64,000 bases of DNA from JANMDN01 sp031376285 (GTDB lineage: Bacteria; Actinomycetota; Thermoleophilia; Miltoncostaeales; Miltoncostaeaceae), in NCBI GenBank assembly GCA_031376285.1, contig JANMDN010000013.1, forward strand, positions 62,001 through 126,000, in the 5' to 3' direction. The translations under genes were made by a program, and so were the position numbers. Positions 1 to 8,809 of the stretch are shown here, piece after piece. A model generated the notes under the pieces. It was not told the origin of the DNA. It searched no databases and saw nothing but the letters and a program-made list of their open reading frames with translations. Within the stretch, counting starts at the first letter, position 1, and every line of letters begins with the position of its first letter.

Positions 1-327
1 GCGGCGTTCATTTTCGCCGGAATCATTGCAGCGGTCTTCGTTGCACACCGAGTGTTCAAGCTGAACGCCGTCCTCGCTTTCTGGATTGCCTACATCGTGA
101 CCCGCCCGCTTGGAGCCTCGCTCGGAGACTTCCTGTCGCAGGACACGCTTGGTGGCCTCAACCTTGGTACCACCGTGACGAGCATCATCTTCCTCGCGGC
201 GATCCTCGTGACCGTCGTCTTCCTGTCGATCACCAAGCGTGACCGCACCCCGCCGATCGACTCGACCCGGATCGACGGCACGCCGAGTGCCGCCATTGCT
301 CTGCAGGTCCAGGGAGCGGAGGCATAG
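1..327 (+). CDS. C-terminal end of a COG4705-type membrane protein (partial)
   Basis: The frame is already open at base 1, so the true start lies outside the window and only about 108 C-terminal residues are present. They begin inside a hydrophobic helix, continue through the phrase RPLGASLGDFLS and a glycine-rich loop, and end with a second hydrophobic helix followed by a polar tail. That phrase recalls the uncharacterised membrane-anchored COG4705 proteins, which are short repeats of paired transmembrane helices. The function is unknown. The gene is followed 114 bases later by the MprF-like gene on the same strand. The family call rests on one motif and is moderate. Confidence 0.6.
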   Translation, partial: AAFIFAGIIAAVFVAHRVFKLNAVLAFWIAYIVTRPLGASLGDFLSQDTLGGLNLGTTVTSIIFLAAILVTVVFLSITKRDRTPPIDSTRIDGTPSAAIALQVQGAEA

Positions 328-441
328 CACCGTGAGCGGCGCTGGGGCACCGAAGGGGGCGGGGTCTCAGCGCCGGCGATCACACGTGCCGCCGACGCTT
401 CCGGATCTGTCGTCCCCTGGACGCCACCAAGGAGTGTTCTC

Positions 442-2406
442 ATGGGTCCGAAGTTGAGTCGCTTCGGTCGCCGCTTCGATTCCGGTCGTCATCCCGGGTG
501 GACGGTCGAGATTGAGCGCCACGAGCTTGGCCCGCGGCTCTATGTCGGCGGCATACGCGTACACGAGTGGATGTTTGGCCTTGTTGCACTCGTCGTCTTC
601 CTGACTCCGGCCGCCATCGACCATGCGTTCCCGCTCCATCTGGGTGCGCTCTTTGGGCTCGTTGGAGCGTGGCTCGTTGCAAAGGACTGGCGCGACCTCG
701 TTCCCTCCCTGCAAAACACCGGGGCCTGGCGCGTCGGAATCCATCGCCGGCCCGCCCCACTCGCGATCGCCCGCCGGGGCTCGGCAGTGCCCCCGCTTCT
801 GGGTTTCGCTGCTGCCGTGGTGGGGGCGATCGACGTCGTCGGCGCTCTGACGCCACGGCTCCTTGACCGGCTGCCGAGCGTCCTCCAGCGCGTGCCAGGT
901 GAGTGGCTCACGTTGGGGCGCGCCGCGGTCGTCCCGGCGGGACTCGCGCTCGTGCTCCTCGGCATTCCCCTCGCCCGAGGTCGACGCCGGGCGTGGGCAC
1001 TTGCCCTCGTGCTCCTCACCGTCGTCGGCGTTGTCGACCTCATTCGGGCCCGCGAACTCGTTGAAGGCGGGGTCAGTTTGGCGCTTGCCGGCCTCCTCTG
1101 GTGGGCCCGCGACGGCTTCGTCGTACGGCACCAGCCGGGAAGCCTGCGGCCCTTGGTTTGGCGGTTGCCGGCCGTCTCGATCGGCGCGTACCTGGCCACG
1201 CTGTTTTCGGTCTGGATCACGGCACCATCCGGCCACGGCATTGACCAGCTCAGCGCTACCGCATCGGCGCGGCTGATCTTTGCTCCGGTGGCGTCCCTCA
1301 GCGCCGGTTCGTGGATCTCGTCGATCGTCGGTGCCGCCGGTTTCGCGGCGATTGCGTTTGTCGTTGCGTCGGGGTTTCGCCCGCTTCCCGCGCCACGCGG
1401 GACATCGAGCGTGGTCGAACTCGGCCGGGCCGAGGATCTCGTTCGCGCACATGGACGTGACACCCTCAGCTTCTTCAAACTCCGACGCGACGTCCGGCAC
1501 CTGTTCGATTCCCGCGGCGAGGCCGTGCTCGCCTACCGGGCCGTGGCGGGCGTGGCGGTCGTCTCAGGTGATCCAATTGGACCTGCCACTGCACTCCCCG
1601 GTCTCGTTCGCGGTCTCTTGCAGTTCACCCAGGAGCGTGATCTTCACGTTGCCGTGGTCGGGGCGAGCGAGGCCGCCGCCGACCTGTACCGGCAGGCTGG
1701 CCTTTCGAGGCTCTACATGGGGGATGAAGCAATCGTCGACACCCAAACCTTTTCGCTCGAAGGGCGGCAGGTCCGCAAGATCCGTCAGTCCGTTGCGCGC
1801 CTGGAGCGAGCCGGCTATTCGATCGAAGCGACGTGCGTCACGGAACTTGATGCCAACGTCCTCGGCCAGCTGGGCGACGTGTCGGCGCGCTGGCGGGGGA
1901 CAAGCCCCGAGATCGGTTTCTCGATGGCGATGGACGGTCTCGGTGGCGGGCACCAGACGGGAAGCGTCGTGGTGATCGCCCGCGACGAGAACGCCGCGCC
2001 GCGCGGCTTCGTTCACCTTGTGCCGTGCTTCGGTCGCTCGGCCATGTCACTTGCGGCGATGCGCCGCGACCGCGATACCCCAAACGGCCTTATGGAGCTG
2101 CTGATCGTCCGGGCGATCGAACACCTCAGGGCCGAAGGCGTCGACGAGCTATCGCTGAACTTCGCCGCGTTCGGCCGGTGGCTCGACCGCCCACAGAACC
2201 TGGTCGAGCGGATGCTCGGACGTGCGGTCCGTCGGTTCAACCGGTGGTTCCAAGTCGAGAGTCTCCTTCGCTTCAACGAGAAGTTCTCCCCGCGCTGGGA
2301 GCCGCGCTACCTCTGTTTCCAGGGCGCGACGCGCTTCCCACGGGCCGCCGCGGCGGTGATGCTCGCCGAGGGGCAGTTGCGCCGACCACAGACGTCCGTG
2401 CGTTAG
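442..2406 (+). CDS. MprF-like phosphatidylglycerol lysyltransferase (DUF2156)
   Basis: This 654-residue protein has an N-terminal half with about seven or eight hydrophobic helices (roughly residues 40-315) and a soluble C-terminal half (about 325-640) of the DUF2156 / LPG-synthase fold. Phrases such as SFFKLRRDVRHLF, GDPIGP, RKIRQSVARLERAGY, MELLIVRAIEHLR and LSLNFAAFGRW are typical of that domain. MprF enzymes move an amino acid, usually lysine, from aminoacyl-tRNA to phosphatidylglycerol and flip the product, which reduces surface negative charge. No lysyl-tRNA synthetase module is fused, unlike mycobacterial LysX. The ATG at 442 has an AAGGAG ribosome site a few bases upstream. The amino acid donor cannot be told from sequence. 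Confidence 0.8.
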   Translation: MGPKLSRFGRRFDSGRHPGWTVEIERHELGPRLYVGGIRVHEWMFGLVALVVFLTPAAIDHAFPLHLGALFGLVGAWLVAKDWRDLVPSLQNTGAWRVGIHRRPAPLAIARRGSAVPPLLGFAAAVVGAIDVVGALTPRLLDRLPSVLQRVPGEWLTLGRAAVVPAGLALVLLGIPLARGRRRAWALALVLLTVVGVVDLIRARELVEGGVSLALAGLLWWARDGFVVRHQPGSLRPLVWRLPAVSIGAYLATLFSVWITAPSGHGIDQLSATASARLIFAPVASLSAGSWISSIVGAAGFAAIAFVVASGFRPLPAPRGTSSVVELGRAEDLVRAHGRDTLSFFKLRRDVRHLFDSRGEAVLAYRAVAGVAVVSGDPIGPATALPGLVRGLLQFTQERDLHVAVVGASEAAADLYRQAGLSRLYMGDEAIVDTQTFSLEGRQVRKIRQSVARLERAGYSIEATCVTELDANVLGQLGDVSARWRGTSPEIGFSMAMDGLGGGHQTGSVVVIARDENAAPRGFVHLVPCFGRSAMSLAAMRRDRDTPNGLMELLIVRAIEHLRAEGVDELSLNFAAFGRWLDRPQNLVERMLGRAVRRFNRWFQVESLLRFNEKFSPRWEPRYLCFQGATRFPRAAAAVMLAEGQLRRPQTSVR

Positions 2407-4488
2407 CGTAGGACGCCCGTGTGGCCGAGCGAGTAGCGGCCGGGTTGGGGCCAGATCGAGATTCCGTGCGGACCGCTCCCCACCTTGATGCGTGCGCGCA
2501 AGCGACCCGTCGGTCGTGTCGATGGCGTAGACCTCGCCGCTGTTGCGCCCAGAGAGCCACAGGGTCTTTCCGTCGGCTGAGACACCCCCCATGTCTGGGC
2601 TCCCGCCACCGGGAATCGTTGACGTCGCCGTGACCATCCGGGTATCGAAGTTGGTGACTGAGATCGTCCCGGCTCCACGGTTGGACACGTAGAGCGTCGC
2701 GCCGTCTCGGCTGGGGTAGGGGCCGTGGGCCCCGACGCCGGTCACGATCTTTCCAATGACCTTGAACGCTTCAGCGTCGACGATCCAAACGCCATTTGCC
2801 GTCATCTCGGCGACAGCGAAGACCTTGCCATCAGGCGAGAGTTTGACATCCTGGCGCATGCTCCCTGAGGTCGGGAGGCCGAGCTGCCCGAGGACCTTCT
2901 TCCCGACGACGTCCCACCGGACGAGCTGCCCTGAGAAGTCGCAGGCAAGGACCGCCTGCTTCTCGTCGGCGGTGAAGTCGATGTGGTTTGGGCCGCGACA
3001 GGGAACCGGCATCGAGCGACGGAGGGCCATCGTTGGTGGGTCGTGAAAGTTGAGCCGGTTGAGGCGTTCGGCGACGACGATCGCATCAGAACCTGATGGG
3101 GTGAAGTACAGGTTGTAGGGATCTTCCACCGAGATCGCAGCGCCGGCCGGTTTACTCGTCTGCGGATCAAACGGCGTGAGGACGTTGCCCTGCTCGAGTT
3201 CACCCAAAGCGTCTTGAGATCCCAAGAGGGCGTCACACGCTGGGGCAGGGCGCCAACCGGATAGTGGCCGATGATCCTGTAGGAGGACGCGTTGATGACA
3301 TCGACCGAGTTGCTGTCGCTATTTGGGACGTACACGCGCTCGGTACGCGGCGTACGGTTGGGGAGAGGATGCCGATGCGGGTCGCTGCGTAGACGTCGGG
3401 CAGGGAGGCTGCCGACGCTTGACCTGGGGTCGCCGCGGCCGTTTTCGCGGCACCACCTGCTCGGAGATCGCCGAGGAAGGTCGTCGACGAGGTTGCGTCC
3501 TTGCCTCCGGCGATGACGACGTGGTCGCCGACGGTGACGGCGGTGAGGTCCGAGAGCGCACGCGGCAGCTTCCCGATCTGGCGGGCCGTTCCTGTTTTCG
3601 GGTTGATCGCGATGATGCGGTCCGTCGGGGTGTCGACCGTCGCTCCTCGACCACCGATCAGGTACACGGTGTCGCCGAGTTCAGCCGCAGCACCGTGGGT
3701 TGTCCCGACTGGGAGCCGGCCGATTGTCGTGACCTTGCCGTTGCAGGATCAAATCGGGCAATCGCGTCGGTTGCACTGGTCGGCGTCGACCCACCAACGA
3801 TGATCACCTGGCCTCCGGCGGCCGCGACGGCGGCGTAGCGCAGGCCCTGCGGGAGCCGCCCGACGACCTTCGGCGTGATCCCAGGGCCCCAACCCCAAAA
3901 TCGAGTCCGCGCAGCGCAAACGTCATATCCCCCAATCAGATAGGCCGTCTTCCCGACAACGACCCCGGTCAGATCAGATCAGACCACGGTGCCGGGAGGC
4001 GCCCGACCTGTCGGACGTCTCCCGTCGATGGATTGACCCGGAAGATCGCGGCCTGCTCGGTGCTGTTTCCTCCTCCAAACAGGTACGTCGAGCCTTCGAG
4101 GGAGACCGCCGCAGTGTCATGCCACGGACCGGGAGGTGTCCAATCAGTGTGTCGGTCGTGCCCGTGATGCGGCGGACTTCGCTCGCCGTCTGGCTCGACG
4201 CGCCGATGCCTCCAAGCACGATGACGCTCCCGTCTGGGCCAGCGGTTGCTGACGCCCCCTCGCGCCCAACCGAGAGAGATCCGGTCGAGCGGGCGACGAC
4301 CCTGGCGGGCCGCGCGACGACCGCCGGTGTTGACGCGGTCGTCGTTGGCGTTCCAGGCACTGTGCGGGCCGTCGAGGCCGCCGACGTGGATCGCTTTGGC
4401 CATGGGGCGCTTCCGCGCGTGAACCCCAAGCCGCGCCGACGGCGACCGCGGCCGCGACGACGGCCGTCATCCGGCGGTTGCGGAACAT
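2403..4488 (-). pseudogene. Frameshifted secreted Kelch/YVTN beta-propeller protein
   Basis: On the minus strand a signal peptide (MFRNRRMTAVVAAAVAVGAA) starts at 4488, but the propeller-like sequence that follows is spread over all three frames. The order is: about 4400-4330 (MAKAIHVGGLDG), 4330-4150 (GSVIVLGGIGASS), 4150-3983 (GSTYLFGGGNST), 3960-3700 (TAYLIGGYDV, QVIIVGGSTP), 3667-3350 (MYLIGGRGA, DHVVIAGGKD), 3335-3240 (MYVPNSDSNSVDVINAS), 3225-2500 (GATLYVSNRGAGTISVTN) and 2500-2403 (GSGPHGISIWP). The first part is Kelch-like and the last part is a YVTN/YncE propeller. At least seven frame changes are needed; one coincides with a tandem AGATC duplication at 3971-3980. Few stop codons interrupt the pieces, so decay is recent, or the sequence has local indel errors. 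Confidence 0.75.
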
Positions 4489-4778
4489 GTCGGCGGCGTT
4501 CTCGATACAGGGACACTCTGCGCGTCGGGCGGGTCTCGGTCATTCGATCTCCCAGGTGGGCGTGGCGCTCAGGATCACAAGATGAGGGACGTGGTGCCGA
4601 ACGAACGCGAGCGCACGGTCCGGGTCGTGACCTGCCTATCGAGACATATCCCAGCGAACGAACGTGAGACCGCGATGAGCTGACGATCAGACCGAGCTTC
4701 CATATGGGGCCGCGCGGGTCGCTCGCAGAGGGACGCAGCGCGACGTTGTGACCGAGGCCGACTGACGTTTGGGGGCGT
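4489..4778. other. Intergenic stretch with a 14-nt direct repeat
   Basis: No convincing gene is visible. A 14-nt near-perfect direct repeat (CGAACGAACGYGAG, one mismatch) occurs at 4598-4611 and 4655-4668, 57 bases apart start to start, about 110-200 bases upstream of the broken propeller gene. It may be a regulator site for that gene. Nothing else was recognised. Confidence 0.3.
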
Positions 4779-5750
4779 TCAGGGCATCGCCGGTGCCCAT
4801 TGGTCCGCCGGGCGGCAAAGGTGAGACGAGAGAACGAACACAGTGACAGTTGCGGCGATGAGCACGAGCCAGTGAAGGGTGAGCGTCGGCGATGTGAAGT
4901 GTGGGATGAGTACCGACACTGAGCCGCGCTTGAAGAGCTGTTCGGTCCAGAAGTCCTGAATCGCGTTTGCCGCGCCGAGCACGAACACGAATGAGACGTA
5001 TGCGCGCGCCGGTCCGCGGATATTGGGGCGCTTGAGGCGTGGAAGGACGCGACTGAGCAGAAGCGCTGACCAGGCAAGCAGGACCCCGTCCATTCCGTGA
5101 TGATGGCCGTCGTGGACCGCGGAGAACGCCTTCGCGCGACCGGGGTCGGGGCGGAGCGCCTCGGTGATAAAGACGCTTCGAAGGCCTGGAATCTGGTCAG
5201 TCGACAGTCCCAGGTCGGCGAGTAGCCAGGGGATCGCGATGACCGCGAGCGCCGAAGCGATCACAAGACGCACTCCGTCGCCCCGTATGCGGCGAATGAG
5301 GGGTGCTCGGCCGTCTCGCCTGAGAACGATCCATGAGATGCCGACCGCGGTGACACACGCTGCGATACCGAGGGCGCTCACCGAGCGAAGGCTCAACTCG
5401 GCCTCGTCCCACCTGCCGACAGCGACGCTGAGTGCTCCGAGAAGGGCCGCCACCGCCGATCGCACGACAAGACGCGACGATGTGGAGTCAGTAACCAGGC
5501 CGGCGACCGCGATCGCAAGAACCCCAGCGGGGAAGCCGAGGAAGAGCAGGAATTGGCGGGTCGCAAGCCGCGGCCCGGATCCCGAGACGTAGTACAGCTC
5601 CGCGGGGGAAAGTCGAGTGTAGGTCACGAGGATCTCGATCCCAACGACCATCATCAGCACGCCGATGATGAGGACTTCGCTCGGAAGACCTCGCACGCTG
5701 ACCACGTCGCGTGTGGTCTTGAGCGTCCCGTTCGGTGACCGTCTGTTCAC
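4779..5750 (-). CDS. Polytopic membrane protein of unknown function
   Basis: The 323-residue product has about eight to nine hydrophobic helices across most of its length. A conserved-looking loop, AVHDGHHHGMDG near residue 215, is rich in histidine and could bind a metal, but that is inference. I do not recognise the family. The GTG start at 5750 is preceded by GGAGAC, a fair ribosome site. The gene follows the receiver-only regulator at 5845-6357 by 94 bases on the same strand and may share its transcript with the DedA gene upstream, which would place it under the TCAT-type control described for this block. Confidence 0.7.
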   Translation of the reverse strand: MNRRSPNGTLKTTRDVVSVRGLPSEVLIIGVLMMVVGIEILVTYTRLSPAELYYVSGSGPRLATRQFLLFLGFPAGVLAIAVAGLVTDSTSSRLVVRSAVAALLGALSVAVGRWDEAELSLRSVSALGIAACVTAVGISWIVLRRDGRAPLIRRIRGDGVRLVIASALAVIAIPWLLADLGLSTDQIPGLRSVFITEALRPDPGRAKAFSAVHDGHHHGMDGVLLAWSALLLSRVLPRLKRPNIRGPARAYVSFVFVLGAANAIQDFWTEQLFKRGSVSVLIPHFTSPTLTLHWLVLIAATVTVFVLSSHLCRPADQWAPAMP

Positions 5751-5844
5751 ACGTCTCCAACCTTCGCTTCGCGACCCAGGAGTCGTTTCGCACGGTCTGC
5801 GGTCGCTCAGGATGCTTCGCGCCGCCGGATCGGGCCGCCGAAGT

Positions 5845-6357
5845 TCACATTCGGGCGTCGACCGGGGATCCGTGGCGCGAGAGTACTCGCCGAAGTGCGC
5901 GTGACGGCCACGTGTGCCAGGACCGTTCGGGCGAGGCGGTTGGCAGGCCGGCCTGGATTCGCGGCAGCGGGACGGTTGGCTTCCGGTCGAGCGGGTGGCG
6001 TTCCGGGAGCTGGTTCAGGCGCGCTGTGAGTCCGCTAAGCGGGAACGGTTTCTGCAGGAATGCGTCCACCCCGGATGCGACGAGGGCCGACCGATCGATC
6101 TCTCGGGCGCTCATCACGAGCACCGGGCAGCGAAGGCCTCCGCGACGCAGCCGCCGGCAGGTTTCGAGCCCGTCGATTCCGGGGAGCATGACGTCAACCA
6201 CAAGTGCCGCGTAGCTCGTGGATGTGACGAGGCGGATCGCCTCCTCGCCCGTTCCCGCGGTGTCGGTCCGCACGCCAGCGTCGCTAAGAGCACGACGCAG
6301 CAGACGCGCGAGTTTGTCGTCGTCTTCGACGACGAGGATCCGACCCTTTATGGTCAT
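5845..6357 (-). CDS. Receiver-only response regulator, output domain missing
   Basis: The first ~115 residues form a complete receiver domain: acidic pair in VVEDDDKL, phospho-acceptor Asp in VVDVMLPGIDG, switch Ser in LVMSAR and Lys in LQKPF. The remaining ~50 residues are proline- and arginine-rich and show no winged-helix DNA-binding domain. The receiver is close in sequence to that of the OmpR-type regulator at 8129-8809 (both share VMLPGIDGxETCRxLR), so this may be a paralogue that lost its output domain. The ATG at 6357 overlaps the stop of the DedA gene (ATGA), so the two are translationally coupled. It could act as a phosphate sink or a decoy, or be a decaying gene. Confidence 0.75.
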   Translation of the reverse strand: MTIKGRILVVEDDDKLARLLRRALSDAGVRTDTAGTGEEAIRLVTSTSYAALVVDVMLPGIDGLETCRRLRRGGLRCPVLVMSAREIDRSALVASGVDAFLQKPFPLSGLTARLNQLPERHPLDRKPTVPLPRIQAGLPTASPERSWHTWPSRALRRVLSRHGSPVDARM

Positions 6358-6962
6358 CGCGCTGCCTCCTGCGCCGACGCGGGAACTGCCAGATTGTGCG
6401 GCCGGGACCGCCACGCGCCGATTGCGGCGACGACGGCCCCGGCACCCGCGAACGCCGTGCCGCTCGCGAGAGCGATGGCGGCACCCACGCCGCCGAACAT
6501 GAACACGAGTGTGCCGGTCGACGCGGCCCAGGCGAGCGCGCCAAGCGCGTTTGCGATCATGAAGCGGCCCACAGGCATGCCGGTCGCGCCCGCGACGACC
6601 GCCGCGACGGTCCGCACGCCCGCGACCCAGCGTGCGATGAACACCGCTTTCGCTCCGTAGCGGGCAAAGAACACCTCACCGCGGCCAAGCAGGCGCCAAC
6701 GGTGGTGTCGGAATGGGCCGCGTTCGGCCTGAAGGGCGCGTCGACCGGCGCGACGCCCGAACCAGTAGCCAAGGTTGTCACCCACGATCGCGGCCCCGGC
6801 CGCGACGGCAACGACGATAGGGATACTCAAGTTCCCGTGGCGAGCAAGCAGTGCCGCTGCGACGAGTGCCGTCTCACCGGGAATCGGAAGTCCAGCCGAC
6901 TCCCCTGTGACAAGGGCAGCAAGGACTCCATAGCCAAAGTGAGCTGGGATGGTGAACAACAC
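6354..6962 (-). CDS. DedA family membrane protein
   Basis: DedA/VTT-domain proteins are inner-membrane proteins, some of which carry undecaprenyl phosphate or phospholipids across the membrane. The sequence shows the family hallmarks: an N-terminal re-entrant segment with GESAGLPIPGE, the glycine-rich GDNLGYWFGRRAGRRAL loop, and FIARWVAGVRTVAAVVAGATGM followed by two C-terminal helices. I place the start at GTG 6962 because AAGGGAG lies just upstream and the encoded MLFTIPAHFGYGVLAALV matches a DedA N-terminus; the frame stays open to about 7385 but that extension has no family features. The stop overlaps the start of the receiver gene. A TCAT-type tandem site lies upstream at 7157-7171. Confidence 0.8.
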   Translation of the reverse strand: MLFTIPAHFGYGVLAALVTGESAGLPIPGETALVAAALLARHGNLSIPIVVAVAAGAAIVGDNLGYWFGRRAGRRALQAERGPFRHHRWRLLGRGEVFFARYGAKAVFIARWVAGVRTVAAVVAGATGMPVGRFMIANALGALAWAASTGTLVFMFGGVGAAIALASGTAFAGAGAVVAAIGAWRSRPHNLAVPASAQEAAR

Positions 6963-7408
6963 GACGGTGACTCCCTTGACGACGGCTGCCCACCCATTCA
7001 AGCCAACCGCGCATGAGACCGTGATGAGACCGAGAAACGATCCGCGGCGGGCGATCGGCCGTCCGCCGATCGGGCGAGTCGCCCCTGTAGTGGGCACCGA
7101 AATAGTGAAAGTGATCTGAGGGTGATGTCGCATTGCCATGAGGGTTATCGAACGCCATGAGCAGACGATGAACCGACCCGGGTCGGGGTGAACGGCGGCC
7201 GGCGAGCCGGAGACGCCGCAGCGCCCGGGGTGCGTGCTTCCCTGCCCCGGAGCGATCCCCGAGGCAGCACGGCTGAAGGCGTGCGCCGCGTGTCGACGCT
7301 TGGCCCATGGTCTGCGGGAATGGCAGCGGGCGAGCGCCCCCCGTGGGGCGGAGCGCTCGCCGTCTGCAACGCACGGTCTTGGCAAGGACCGTTACTTCGG
7401 ATCAGTGG
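6963..7408. other. Intergenic region upstream of the DedA gene
   Basis: About 445 bases separate the DedA start from the end of the PepSY gene. Apart from the tandem TCAT site at 7157-7171 I see no supported gene. If the DedA start at 6962 is right, its leader is about 190 bases long, longer than for the other members of this putative regulon. Confidence 0.4.
7155..7174 (-). promoter_or_regulatory. Tandem TCAT site upstream of DedA operon
   Basis: On the minus strand this reads TCATCG-TCTGC-TCATG, with the two TCAT cores at 7168-7171 and 7157-7160, exactly 11 bases apart. Direct half-sites at one helical turn are the usual operator layout for OmpR-family regulators. The same core pair occurs upstream of four other genes in this block. 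Confidence 0.55.
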
Positions 7409-7924
7409 TCAGTCGTCGCCGTTTGTGTCGGCGGCGAGGACTGCGCCGGTGGTCGCGTTGATCTGCACTTCGTGCTGCGTGCCGTCGGTGCCGGTGATGT
7501 CGATCTCCCAACTGATCGTTCCGTTCTCGTCACCGATGTCACTGCCGGTCACCGTTCCAGGCGTCTTTGCAAGGGCGGTGTCCTTGGCTTGCTGCTCCGT
7601 GACCTTCGCTTGGGCGGCGAGCTTGGCCGACTCGGCCTTCTCTGCCGCCGAATCGGCCGAGTCGTTAGCGGACTCCGCGCCCGGGGCCGCAGCCTTCTCT
7701 CCCGTCTCAGTGACGCCTGCGGCGTCCGGCTTCTCCGCCGCGTCTGGCGCACCGCTCGCGGCTGGGGCGGCAGGGACGGCTGCAGCGAGTGGGGTGGCCA
7801 CCGACGGTGTGGCGGGGGCAGTTGACGTCGATCCCGTCGCGCCAAACGCCACACCGGTCGTGATCGCCGCGGCGGCAACGACCGTTCCGATGGTCGCGAT
7901 GACCCGGTTCTTGGACTCCCTCAT
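7409..7924 (-). CDS. Secreted PepSY-domain protein
   Basis: The start at ATG 7924 is set by an AAGGAG site upstream. The product of about 171 residues has a signal peptide (MRESKNRVIATIGTVVAAAA), a long Ala/Glu/Pro-rich low-complexity linker, and a C-terminal PepSY-like strand pattern ending WEIDITGTDGTQHEVQINAT then TGAVLAADTNGDD. PepSY domains are often found in secreted protease inhibitors and in small proteins next to two-component systems. It lies divergent from the regulator/kinase operon at 8129 and shares its intergenic control region. The mature N-terminus (GATGSTST) is nearly the same as that of the secreted protein at 10816-11196, so the two are probably related. Confidence 0.8.
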   Translation of the reverse strand: MRESKNRVIATIGTVVAAAAITTGVAFGATGSTSTAPATPSVATPLAAAVPAAPAASGAPDAAEKPDAAGVTETGEKAAAPGAESANDSADSAAEKAESAKLAAQAKVTEQQAKDTALAKTPGTVTGSDIGDENGTISWEIDITGTDGTQHEVQINATTGAVLAADTNGDD

Positions 7925-7986
7925 CAGTTGAATCTCCTTGTTGACGAAGCGACGATTCACTCCGACGGTTCGAAGCTAGGAACCCA

Positions 7987-8006
7987 ACATGAGGCGACAA
8001 TGAACC
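7987..8006 (-). promoter_or_regulatory. Tandem TCAT site upstream of PepSY gene
   Basis: Read on the minus strand, the site is TTCATTG-TCGC-CTCATG, with cores at 8000-8003 and 7989-7992, 11 bases apart. It lies about 65-80 bases before the PepSY start. A further ACAT occurs one more 11-base step upstream. Confidence 0.55.
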
Positions 8007-8046
8007 CAGGATGTGCCCGCCGGGGGCCCGCGACGTACGCCGTTTT

Positions 8047-8065
8047 CTCATCCGCCACTCATCCG
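8047..8065 (+). promoter_or_regulatory. Tandem CTCATCCG site upstream of the regulator/kinase operon
   Basis: CTCATCCG occurs at 8047-8054 and again at 8058-8065, an 11-base period. It is 64-82 bases before the start of the response regulator gene, consistent with autoregulation by that OmpR-type protein. Confidence 0.6.
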
Positions 8066-8128
8066 AGCCCCGGTAGCGTGACCCAAACACGGAATGCGTG
8101 TCGGCGGCCGAGGTGAAAGGGTTCGACC

Positions 8129-8809
8129 ATGCGGGTACTTATCGTTGAGGATGACGTGAAGATGGCCTCGGTCATCCGCCGCGGCCTTTCCGATGGGGGC
8201 ATGGCCGTCGACGTGGCCGAGCGAGGTGAGGACGCGCTGTGGCGCGCAGGGTCCACGGAGTACGACGCGATCGTGCTTGATGTGATGCTTCCCGGTATCG
8301 ACGGCTTCGAGACATGCCGACAACTCCGGGCAAACGGGGTCTGGGCGCCAGTGCTGATGCTCACGGCCCGCGACGCCGTCGAGGACCTTGTCGCGGGACT
8401 CGACGGCGGCGCCGACGATTACCTCACCAAACCGTTCTCGTTCGCTGTCCTCTCGGCTCGTCTGCGGGCACTCACTCGGCGCGGCACCCCGGAGCGACCC
8501 GCCGTCCTGGAGGTTGGGACGCTCCGGCTTGACCCCGCCAGGCGCCGGGCATGGCGAGGAACCACCGAGATCGACCTGTCATCGAAGGAGTTCGCGCTTC
8601 TTCACGCGTTCATGCGACGTCCCGACGAAGTCATCACCCGCTTCCAGATCCTCGAGGGCGCCTGGGACGACGAGTACGAAAATCGGTCCAACGTCGTCGA
8701 CGTCTATGTCCGCTACCTACGCGAAAAGATCGATCGACCGTTCGGGGAAGCCTCCCTTGAGACCATCCGAGGTGCCGGCTACCGGCTACGAAGCGCCACG
8801 ACTCCTTGA
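8129..8809 (+). CDS. OmpR-family response regulator
   Basis: The 226-residue protein has a receiver domain (acidic pair in LIVEDDVKM, acceptor Asp in IVLDVMLPGIDG, Thr in LMLTAR, Lys in LTKPF) followed by a winged-helix trans-activation domain (SSKEFALLHAFMRRPDEV, NVVDVYVRYLREKID, ETIRGAGYRLR). Length and order are those of the OmpR/PhoB family. It is followed by its histidine kinase with a 4-base TTGA overlap. The promoter region carries a tandem 11-bp-spaced CTCATCCG, and related sites precede the neighbouring genes, so this protein is the best candidate to control the whole 6.3-12.2 kb block. The signal is unknown. Confidence 0.93.
   Translation: MRVLIVEDDVKMASVIRRGLSDGGMAVDVAERGEDALWRAGSTEYDAIVLDVMLPGIDGFETCRQLRANGVWAPVLMLTARDAVEDLVAGLDGGADDYLTKPFSFAVLSARLRALTRRGTPERPAVLEVGTLRLDPARRRAWRGTTEIDLSSKEFALLHAFMRRPDEVITRFQILEGAWDDEYENRSNVVDVYVRYLREKIDRPFGEASLETIRGAGYRLRSATTP

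Noticed and set aside
367..1500. A 377-codon open frame on the minus strand
   Set aside because: It lies opposite the MprF-like gene, its translation is rich in Arg, Glu and Pro with no domain, and high GC makes long antisense frames common.
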